From the NCBI GenBank assembly GCA_037443705.1, contig JBBINV010000092.1:1-9255 (forward strand): 9,255 nt of DNA, given 5' to 3'. How positions within the stretch are numbered: position 1 is the stretch's first letter; every line of letters starts with the position of its first letter. A program made the position numbers and the translations under genes. Below, piece after piece: positions 1 through 5,528 of the stretch. The notes beneath the pieces were generated by a model. That model searched no databases and was not told the DNA's origin. It saw only the letters and a list, made by a program, of their open reading frames with translations. This DNA is from 2-02-FULL-66-14 sp037443705. Lineage in GTDB: Bacteria > Pseudomonadota > Gammaproteobacteria > Burkholderiales > SG8-39.

Positions 1-1014
1 GCGAAGCCGGGCAGCGAGCGCGCCGCCGAGCAGGCGCGCGCGGCTGCCGCCGTGCGCCAAGCGCTGCGCCACGCCGGGGTGCGAACGCGCGTCGAGGCCA
101 TTCGCGTGCAGCGCGAGCCGTTCGAGGCGAACGGAGCGCGCGCAGAAGCCTTCGCAGGCGGAACCCGGTTTGCAAAGGAGGGTCTCTGGCACGTCGAGGT
201 GGCGTTCGATGCTCCGGTCTCGGAGCCGCTCGCCATCGGTGATGGCCGCTTTCTGGGGCTGGGCGTGATGGCGCCGCTCGCGACGGCGAGCGGCATTCAT
301 GTGCTCGCGATCGAATCGGGCCTCGCCGGCGCGCCGGACCCCGAGCCGATCGCACGGGCGCTGCGAAGGGCCGTGATGGCGCGGGTCCAGGCCGTGCTCG
401 GGGACAAGCCTCTTCCAGCGTTCTTCTGCGGTCACGAACCCGACGGTGCTCCGGTGCGGACGGAACAAAGCTCGCACCTCGGATTCCTGTGCGATCTGCC
501 CCGGTCGAGGCTCCTCGTCATCGCGCCGCACGCGCTCGACCGCAGGGACCCGACGCGGGAGGAAACGAACCATCTGGCCGTTCTCGACGAGGCGCTTCGG
601 GACATGCGCGAGCTTCGGGCGGGCGCGGCCGGGCTCCTCGCGCTGCGCCGGACATCGCTCGATGCGGAGCTGGATCCGCTCACCGGCCCCTCTCGCACCT
701 GGGAGAGCGTGACCTCCTATGTGGTCACGCGACATGCTCGCCTGCGCGACGCGTCCGCCGCGCTGGCGGCGGACCTCGTCGCCGAGTGCCGCCGAAGGGG
801 CCTGCCCGCGCCATCTGCCGCCAGGGTGCTCACTACGAAGGGAGTCGCCGGCATCGGCCTCGCCGGACGGATCAGGCTCGAGTTCGGAGCGGCCGTGCGC
901 GGCCCAGTCGTCCTCGGGCGAAATCGGCATCTCGGGGGCGGGCTGTTTTCCGCTTCGCATGCGAGTGCGGCCCACAAACCGGTTGCGGCGGTCGGCGCCG
1001 CGCGACGCCGTTGA
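1..1014 (+). CDS. csb2: Csb2 (Cas5-Cas6-like, type I-G), 5' end outside window
   Basis: C-terminal 337 residues of a Csb2/GSU0054-family protein. In type I-G systems this single protein takes the place of Cas5 and Cas6: it is part of the Cascade-like complex and is thought to cut the pre-crRNA in the repeat. The frame is open to the left edge, so the GTG at 52 is not the true start and the gene begins upstream. Family features seen: a GGTRFAKEGLWHVEVAF block near 160-210, GDGRFLGLG near 240-265, GHEPDG at 433-450 followed by SSHLGFL near 470-486 (its His is a candidate catalytic residue), and a glycine-rich Cas6-type loop GRNRHLGGGLF at 916-948. The protein runs 21 residues past that loop in an Ala/His/Arg-rich tail, which may be non-native. 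Family and type assignment are firm; the catalytic role is inferred from the family. Confidence 0.87.
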   Translation, partial: AKPGSERAAEQARAAAAVRQALRHAGVRTRVEAIRVQREPFEANGARAEAFAGGTRFAKEGLWHVEVAFDAPVSEPLAIGDGRFLGLGVMAPLATASGIHVLAIESGLAGAPDPEPIARALRRAVMARVQAVLGDKPLPAFFCGHEPDGAPVRTEQSSHLGFLCDLPRSRLLVIAPHALDRRDPTREETNHLAVLDEALRDMRELRAGAAGLLALRRTSLDAELDPLTGPSRTWESVTSYVVTRHARLRDASAALAADLVAECRRRGLPAPSAARVLTTKGVAGIGLAGRIRLEFGAAVRGPVVLGRNRHLGGGLFSASHASAAHKPVAAVGAARRR

Positions 1015-1113
1015 ACTGCGGCGATGCCGAGACTGAGCTGCTGCCTCGGCGCTTCGCGCGCGCCGCGTGGCCTGAGCGCAAGCGCAAGGCGCACGAGCCG
1101 GCTGCCGGCCTCC

Positions 1114-1134
1114 GTGCTAGCATTTCGCTAGTAC
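1114..1134 (+). promoter_or_regulatory. Palindrome and extended -10 upstream of the antitoxin gene
   Basis: GTGCTAGC, then a 5-nt centre ATTTC, then GCTAGTAC: an 8-bp inverted repeat with one imperfect (G-T) pair. It overlaps an extended -10 match, TG-C-TAGCAT (1115-1123). It ends 26 nt before the antitoxin ATG at 1161. FitA/VapB-type antitoxins usually repress their own operon by binding such palindromes through their ribbon-helix-helix domain, so this is the likely operator-promoter. I see no convincing -35 box. The remaining gap after csb2 (1015-1113) holds only a weak inverted repeat, GCCGAG...CTCGGC, with no T tract. Confidence 0.42.
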
Positions 1135-1160
1135 CCCACTTTTTGGGTGGAGCGCGCCGC

Positions 1161-1382
1161 ATGCCCGGATTCGTGATCAAGGAACTCCCCGACACACTGC
1201 ACCGCAAGCTCAAGGCCCGCGCCGCGCGCCATCGCCGCAGCATGACGCAGGAAGCGCTCGCGCTGCTCGAACAGGCGCTCGCGGCGCCCGCCGCGCGCGC
1301 GAAGGCCGTGCCGCCCTTCCGTGGCCGCTTCGCGCTGACCGACAGGTTTCTCGACCGGGCGAAGCGCACGGGCCGCGCGTGA
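1161..1382 (+). CDS. FitA/VapB-like ribbon-helix-helix antitoxin
   Basis: 73 residues, starting MPGFVIKELP. A short beta strand (residues 4-10, FVIKELP) is followed by two helices (about 11-26 and 28-42, including HRRSMTQEALALLEQAL), the usual ribbon-helix-helix DNA-binding fold of FitA/VapB antitoxins. The Arg/Phe-rich C-terminal tail (about 50-73, PPFRGRFALTDRFLDRAKR) would be the toxin-binding part. The ATG at 1161 has a good ribosome-binding site (GGTGGAG, about 8 nt upstream). Its stop codon overlaps the toxin GTG by 4 nt (GTGA, 1379-1382), a typical translationally coupled antitoxin-toxin pair. It should neutralise a PIN-domain RNase and repress its own promoter. As the toxin gene is broken, this is probably an orphan antitoxin that is still expressible. 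Family confidence is high; the exact subfamily is uncertain. Confidence 0.82.
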   Translation: MPGFVIKELPDTLHRKLKARAARHRRSMTQEALALLEQALAAPAARAKAVPPFRGRFALTDRFLDRAKRTGRA

Positions 1383-1722
1383 TCGTCGTGGACGTGAACG
1401 TCGTCGCCTACTATTTCATCGAAGGCGACAAGACCGCGCTCGCGCGCGAGGTCATGCAGGCCGATCCAGACTGGCGGCTGCCTTCGCTGTGGCGTCACGA
1501 GTATCTGAACGTCGTCGCAACGTATCCGAGGCGGCGCTTGCGCTGGCGATCGAACACCCGGTGAGCGCCTACGACGGGCAATATGTGGCGCTCGCGCGCC
1601 GCCTGGGAACGCCCCTCATCACCGGGGATCGCCGGTTGCTGAGGGCGTTTCCCGATATCGCCCGCTCGATGGAATCCTTCGTCGCGTCCGAACGGCGCGA
1701 GAAGCCGAGGCGCGGCGAATGA
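1379..1722 (+). pseudogene. PIN-domain toxin (VapC/FitB-like), broken by internal deletion and frameshift
   Basis: Starts at GTG 1379 with MIVVDVNVVAYYF, the PIN N-terminus with acidic residue D5, and reads through LPSLWRHEYLNVVATY (E41) to about 1525. It then runs out of homology and stops at 1562-1564. The remainder of a PIN protein continues in the next frame from about 1525: SEAALALAIEHPVSAYDGQY, then LGTPLITGDRRLLRAFP, up to a stop at 1720-1722. The third and fourth acidic residues (the D of AYDGQY and the D of TGDRRL) are therefore in a different frame from the first two. Compared with the usual length of about 130-140 residues, roughly 30-40 codons of the middle are missing at about 1520-1527. 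This is a deletion that also shifts frame, so no active RNase is expected. A sequencing error alone would not explain the missing middle. Confidence 0.8.
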
Positions 1723-1793
1723 GGGGCTTGTTGTCCTGCCGGCGAGCGCCGACCGATCCGGCCCGCTTTCCGCCGCCAGGGTCGTGACGTAAG

Positions 1794-2375
1794 ATGTCCG
1801 TCATGAGCGCGATCCTGCAACATCCGCAGCGGCATCCGGTCACTGCCGAGGAATTTCTGCGCATGGACCGGGCGGGCGTTTTCGCGCCGCAGGTGCGCCT
1901 GGAGCTCATCGAGGGGGAGATCGTCGAGATGGCGCCGATCGGCAGCCCGCACGCGGGCAGGGTCAACACGCTGACGCGGCTCTTCGTGCAGCGCGCGGCC
2001 GACCGCGCCGTGGTATCGGTGCAAGGTCCGATCGTCGTCTCGGAGCGCTCGATTCCGCAGCCCGATCTCGCGCTCCTCAGGCCGCGCGCCGACGATTATT
2101 CCGACTCGAGTCCGACCGCGGCGGAAACGCTGCTTGCGGTGGAGGTCGCCGACACGACGCTCGCCTTCGACCTCGGCACGAAGGTCCCGCTTTACGCCCG
2201 CGCCGGCATTCCGGAGGTGTGGGTGGTCGACGTGAACGAGCGAGCCATCCGCGTGTTTCGCGATCCGAGCGCGAGCGGATACCGGACGAGCTTCACCGCG
2301 GCGGGCGCCGGGCGGATCTCGGCGGGTGCGTTGCCGGAAGTGTGGCTGGAGCCGCGCGAGCTCTTTTCGAAATAG
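1794..2375 (+). CDS. Uma2-family (DUF820) putative endonuclease
   Basis: 193 residues with the conserved Uma2 order: N-terminal HPVTAEEFLRM (14-24) and LELIEGEIVEMAPIGSPHA (36-54), then a PD-(D/E)XK-type core with D91 in IPQPDLALLRP, E117 in LLAVEVADTTL, and K130 in DLGTKVPLYARAGIPEVW, ending in the strand VWVVDV (142-147). Uma2 proteins are widespread and multicopy, especially in cyanobacteria and other environmental bacteria; they are restriction-endonuclease-like by fold, but their cellular role is not established. The start could be ATG 1794 or ATG 1803 (MSAILQHP, matching other Uma2 N-termini). TAAGAT at 1790-1795 resembles a -10 box, which would favour 1803 with little or no leader. The preceding gap 1723-1793 holds nothing else recognisable. 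The gene looks intact. Confidence 0.88.
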   Translation: MSVMSAILQHPQRHPVTAEEFLRMDRAGVFAPQVRLELIEGEIVEMAPIGSPHAGRVNTLTRLFVQRAADRAVVSVQGPIVVSERSIPQPDLALLRPRADDYSDSSPTAAETLLAVEVADTTLAFDLGTKVPLYARAGIPEVWVVDVNERAIRVFRDPSASGYRTSFTAAGAGRISAGALPEVWLEPRELFSK

Positions 2376-2387
2376 CCGGATTTCCGA

Positions 2388-2440
2388 GGCTGGCGCCGGG
2401 CCCGTGAAGACGCTCGCCCGCGACGCCCGCCGCGCCAGCC
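2388..2440. terminator. 9-bp inverted repeat between convergent genes, possible bidirectional terminator
   Basis: GGCTGGCGC at 2388-2396 is repeated exactly in inverse, GCGCCAGCC at 2432-2440, with a 35-nt loop. It fills the gap between the Uma2 stop (2375) and the stop of the leftward gene (2442). No T tract follows on either side, so intrinsic termination is doubtful. It could still stall or stabilise both convergent transcripts. Confidence 0.3.
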
Positions 2441-2441
2441 G

Positions 2442-3347
2442 TCACCGCGTGGACATATAGCGCGCGAAAAGCGCGGGCTGAAGCTCGCGCAGGCGCTTTC
2501 GCCGCGCGACGAGCTCGGCATGGCGCCCTTGCCGCTCGAGGACGAGGAGGTCCGCGACGACGCGCGCGGCGCGTTCGGGCGCGCTCTGGCCGCGCGCCTC
2601 GGCATCGCGGAACGGCCGCGCGAGTCCGGGCTCGGCGACGAGCGCCCAGGCGGGGAACCAGGCGAACCCGGCTTCGTCTTCCGTCTGAAAGCCCGCGTCG
2701 AAGTCGTCCAGCAACCGCTCGAGCGGCGGCGACGGCAGACGGCGCGCGAGAACCCCGAAGCGCGGCGCGTCGATCCAGGCAAGCTCCGCGAGCAGGCCCC
2801 AGGCGCATTCCAGCCCGCCGCGGCCAAAGCGCGCTTCGGCCATCCAGGCAAGGGGTGCCGGGATGCGCCGCCAGGAAGCGATGGCGGATACGCGGGCTTC
2901 CGCCGCCTCCCAGTCGCGGCTTCGCAGAAGCAGCGCGGCCGCGTGGACGCGGGGAAAGTCGCCGTCGTAGGGCAGTCGCTCCACCGCCGCCGCCAGCGCG
3001 CGCCACGATGCCGCGAGCCACTGCTCCGCCTCGCGCGCGCCGAAGACTTCGGCCGCGGCGGGAGCGATCCGCGTCTCCATGGCCTCGAGCGCTGCCGCCG
3101 CCTGTCGGTGATCGGCAAATGGCGCCGCGGGAGCACCGATGGCATCGAGCAGTGCCGCCAGGGGTTCCAGCAATCGGTCCGCGGGATACTCCGAGCGCAG
3201 TGCCGCCAGCGCCTCTCCGACGCCAATCGCGTCCCGCCGCCTCAGCGCCCCGATCACGCCGTTGCGCAGGATCACGTCGCGACCGTGCGCGAAGAGATCG
3301 AGCTGCAGGGCTTCGGTCAGCGCGGAGGGCTTGTCGTCGGCGTTCAT
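2442..3347 (-). CDS. Uncharacterised all-helical protein, 301 aa
   Basis: I do not recognise a named family. The protein starts MNADDKPSALTEALQLDLFA and appears entirely alpha-helical, with repeated helix pairs rich in Ala, Leu, Arg and Trp (for example REAEQWLAASWRALAAAVER at 105-124, and DWEAAEARVSAIASWR at 145-160). This style fits a TPR-like or other helical-repeat scaffold. There is no signal peptide, membrane segment or catalytic motif that I can see. The leftward frame was chosen over long rightward frames in the same stretch because it has plausible hydrophobic spacing, a conserved-looking aromatic pattern and GC-rich third positions. Upstream of the ATG there is only a weak ribosome-binding site (GGAAA). 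It is divergent from the GHKL ATPase gene, with 150 bp between their starts, so the two may share control. That is inference only. Confidence 0.62.
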   Translation of the reverse strand: MNADDKPSALTEALQLDLFAHGRDVILRNGVIGALRRRDAIGVGEALAALRSEYPADRLLEPLAALLDAIGAPAAPFADHRQAAAALEAMETRIAPAAAEVFGAREAEQWLAASWRALAAAVERLPYDGDFPRVHAAALLLRSRDWEAAEARVSAIASWRRIPAPLAWMAEARFGRGGLECAWGLLAELAWIDAPRFGVLARRLPSPPLERLLDDFDAGFQTEDEAGFAWFPAWALVAEPGLARPFRDAEARGQSAPERAARVVADLLVLERQGRHAELVARRKRLRELQPALFARYMSTR

Positions 3348-3386
3348 CGGTTTCCAGGCGGCGGAAAATCATACATGGCGCGCTCC

Positions 3387-3413
3387 TTGCCCCGGGGCGG
3401 CGCATGCTAGACT
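3387..3413 (+). promoter_or_regulatory. Candidate promoter for the GHKL ATPase gene
   Basis: TTGCCC at 3387-3392 and an extended -10, TG-C-TAGACT, at 3405-3413 are separated by 15 bp. The start site would fall near 3420, giving a leader of about 78 nt before the ATG at 3498. It lies in the 150-bp gap between two divergent genes. The -35 is imperfect and the spacer is short, so the extended -10 is the main support. Confidence 0.38.
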
Positions 3414-3497
3414 CGCCCGCCTCGTTACTCCAGGAGCTGATCGAGGAAGGCAGGCCGCGGACGCTCCGCGCCGCCGGCGCGAAGCTTCCCTAGGGCC

Positions 3498-5333
3498 ATG
3501 AACAGTCAGCCGTCCCAGCCCTCCGGCGCACGCCGCCGCGGCCGACCCGCCGCGCCCGCGGCGGGCGGCAGGCTCCGGATCGGCGACGACTGGAACGCGA
3601 TCACGATCATCGCGCTCTCGCAGGACAATCCGCTCAAGGCGGTCGCCGAGCTCGTGGAGAACTCGATCGACGCGGGCGCGCGGCGCATCACGATCACGCG
3701 CGCTCGCGAGCGCGGCGAGCACTACCTCGAGGTCGCCGACGACGGCCGCGGCGTGCCGCGGGACGGCGAAGGCGCGCCCGACTTTCGCTACGTGGCCACG
3801 CACATCTGCGACTCGGTCAAGCGCCGCCTGAAGACCGAGGGCGCGCGCGGCCTCCAGGGCGAGTTCGGCATCGGGCTGCTTTCCTTCTGGACCGTGGGCG
3901 AGGAGCTCGCGATGAGCTCGGCGGGCGCGGACGGGCACCTCTACGAGATGCGCATGCGCAAGGGAGACCCCGGCTACAGCGTGGCGCGCCATCGGGCTCT
4001 CGTTTCCGAGCCGGGCACGCGGCTCAAGGTGAAGCCGCTCCTGCCCGGCGTGCGCCAGCTCTCGGGCGAGAAGATCCAGCGCTACCTCGCCTCCGAGCTG
4101 CGCGAGCGCATCCGCCATTCGGGCGTCAGAATCCGCGTGCTCGACCGGCAGGCGCGAAAGGAGCTGGCCGTGGAGCCGCGCCAGTTCTCGGGCGAGCTGC
4201 TGCATCACCTGCCCTCGCCCACCGCGCCGCAGGGCGAAATCTACGCCGAGCTCTACCTCAACGCGCCTGATCCCGCGAACGAAGTGGGGCTCTACCGCTC
4301 GGGAACGCGCATCCTCGCCTCGCTCGCCGCTCTGGAGGCGTTCGCGCGGCCGCCCTGGACCGAGCACTGCCTGCAGGGAATCGTGGACGTGCCGTTTCTG
4401 AACCTCACGCCGGCGACGCGCACCGGAGTGATCCACGACGCGGCGCTCGAAGCGTTCGCCGCCGCGCTGGCGCCGCTCGAGGCGCGCCTCATGGACCTGA
4501 TCGAGGAGCGAAAGCGCGCGGAAGAAGAGCGCAGCTCGCGCGACACGCTGCGCGCGATCCAGCGCGCCTTCCGCGAGGCGATGCTCGCGCTGCCCGCCGA
4601 GGACTACGACTGGTTCGACATCCAGGCGCGGCGCAAGGCGGCGCCCGGCGCAGAGGCGGCGCCCGCAGCCGGGGAGGACGCCAGCGGCATCGCGGTGCCG
4701 GAGACGGCCGAGGGCGCGGTCCCGCAGCGCGAGTTCTTCGAGTTCGCGGGGCCGCTGCACAGCGTGCGCATCGCGCCTTCGGCGTGCACGCTCGCGGTGG
4801 GCGCCTCGCGCGCGCTGCGCGCGATCGCGCGCGACGCGAGCCGGCGCCCCATCGGCGAGGGCGTCGAGTACGCCTGGCGCATCGCGCAAGGCGCCGGGCG
4901 CATCGAGAACGAGACCGCTGAGTACGCTGCGTTTCACGCGCCGGAGGAGCCCGCGCTCGTGCGGATCGCGGTCGCGGCGCGCCAGGGCGAAACCGTCTGC
5001 GAGGCCGAGGCGCTCGTGACCGTCACCGATTCGCTCCTGCCGGAAACGAAGGAGCGCGCCCCGGGCGGGCACGGGCTGCCGGGCTACACGCTCGAGCACG
5101 CGCCGGGCAGGCTCTGGCGCTCGCGCTACGACGCCGAGCAGAACGTGATCGTGGTGAACAGCGGCCACCGCGACTACGCGTTCGCCTCGCGCGCCAAGGC
5201 CCTCAAGCTGCGCTACCTGGTGCGGCTCTACGCCAAGGAAATGGTGCGGAAGAATTTCCCCGGGCTGCGCGGAGAGGAGCTGCTCGACCGGCTGATCGAG
5301 CTTTCGCTCTACACCGAGGAGCACCTGCGCTGA
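3498..5333 (+). CDS. GHKL (MutL/Hsp90/MORC-type) ATPase with C-terminal Ig-like segment
   Basis: 611 residues. The N-terminal GHKL ATP-binding fold is clear: N box ELVENSIDAGA (51-61, Glu54/Asn55/Asp58), G1 box VADDGRGVP (79-87), and a glycine-rich lid GLQGEFGIGLLSFW (118-131). The Bergerat-type pocket with the ENxxDA pattern resembles MutL, Hsp90 and MORC more than sensor kinases, and there is no phospho-acceptor His domain. Residues about 165-335 look like a transducer-type second domain, followed by a charged coiled-coil stretch (about 330-360), an Ala/Pro/Glu-rich linker (about 380-408), and a beta-rich bacterial Ig-like segment (about 423-511, ending EALVTVTD). A C-terminal block, NVIVVNSGHRDYAF plus helices (549-611), closes the protein. 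It should dimerise and clamp on ATP binding; the client or DNA substrate is unknown. The ATG at 3498 has a weak AGGG site. The gene sits inside a cas locus; a defence role is inferred from position only. Confidence 0.78.
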   Translation: MNSQPSQPSGARRRGRPAAPAAGGRLRIGDDWNAITIIALSQDNPLKAVAELVENSIDAGARRITITRARERGEHYLEVADDGRGVPRDGEGAPDFRYVATHICDSVKRRLKTEGARGLQGEFGIGLLSFWTVGEELAMSSAGADGHLYEMRMRKGDPGYSVARHRALVSEPGTRLKVKPLLPGVRQLSGEKIQRYLASELRERIRHSGVRIRVLDRQARKELAVEPRQFSGELLHHLPSPTAPQGEIYAELYLNAPDPANEVGLYRSGTRILASLAALEAFARPPWTEHCLQGIVDVPFLNLTPATRTGVIHDAALEAFAAALAPLEARLMDLIEERKRAEEERSSRDTLRAIQRAFREAMLALPAEDYDWFDIQARRKAAPGAEAAPAAGEDASGIAVPETAEGAVPQREFFEFAGPLHSVRIAPSACTLAVGASRALRAIARDASRRPIGEGVEYAWRIAQGAGRIENETAEYAAFHAPEEPALVRIAVAARQGETVCEAEALVTVTDSLLPETKERAPGGHGLPGYTLEHAPGRLWRSRYDAEQNVIVVNSGHRDYAFASRAKALKLRYLVRLYAKEMVRKNFPGLRGEELLDRLIELSLYTEEHLR

Positions 5334-5355
5334 ACGCGCGGGAAGCGGAATGGGT

Positions 5356-5361
5356 TAGGAT
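5356..5361 (+). promoter_or_regulatory. Possible -10 element upstream of the Uma2 remnant and cas4-cas1
   Basis: TAGGAT, preceded by GGGT, lies 23 nt after the GHKL ATPase stop. A CTGAAC at 5330-5335 is a poor, over-spaced -35 (20 bp). Since the cas4-cas1-cas2 genes are now separated from csb2 by an insert containing an opposing gene, they need either this promoter or read-through from the GHKL gene. It may have been the promoter of the lost Uma2 gene. Confidence 0.25.
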
Positions 5362-5391
5362 GGCAGCGGAAATGTCGACAGCGGGGCGGAC

Positions 5392-5487
5392 ATGAGCGCA
5401 GTCCTCGAATTCCCGCGGCGCCACGCGGTGAGCGCCGTCCTCCCGCCCTCGGTGAGTGTCGCGGTTTCGGATCTGTTCCCGGCGTAG
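5392..5487 (+). pseudogene. Uma2-family remnant: N- and C-termini kept, core deleted
   Basis: A 31-codon frame, ATG 5392 to TAG 5485. Its first 15 residues (MSAVLEFPRRHAVSA) align with the intact Uma2 protein from its internal ATG at 1803 (MSAILQHPQRHPVTA): M, S, A, L, P, R, H, V and A are identical, with conservative changes between. The underlying DNA is also visibly alike, beginning ATGAGCGC in both. The last part (PPSVSVAVSDLFPA) resembles the usual Uma2 C-terminus, a short strand ending in D/E-L-F. The middle of about 150-160 codons, with all catalytic residues, is absent, and the join is in frame. A CCGGCG-TAG-CGCCGG hairpin (5479-5493) spans the stop. The peptide could also be a random small ORF, but matching both ends of one family makes a deletion remnant more likely. 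Nothing else is visible in 5488-5528. Confidence 0.52.
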
Positions 5488-5528
5488 CGCCGGCACGGCG
5501 CGCCGCCCCGTCCTTCTCGGATAGCGCC

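Noticed and set aside
1015..1160. Search for a CreTA-like crRNA-guided toxin-antitoxin or a solo repeat in the gaps between cas and cargo genes (also 1723-1793 and 5334-5528)
   Set aside because: No ATTGAAGC handle or hairpin half of the array repeat is present in these gaps. The seven-base match ATTTCCG near 2380 is too short to mean anything.
2520..3410. A 296-codon plus-strand frame covering the unknown leftward gene
   Set aside because: Its product is Arg/Gly-rich and irregular, with no hydrophobic core pattern, whereas the leftward product looks like a folded helical protein. I kept only the leftward one.
3404..3493. Small frame of 29 codons (begins MLDSPASLLQEL) ending 4 nt before the GHKL ATPase start
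   Set aside because: Its ATG overlaps the proposed -10 region and has no ribosome-binding site; it most likely lies in or upstream of the untranslated leader.
3369..5324. A 651-codon frame on the minus strand opposite the GHKL ATPase gene
   Set aside because: High GC content keeps the opposite frame free of stops. The product is a low-complexity Arg/Ala/Leu/His string with no domain pattern, while the plus frame has clear ATPase motifs.
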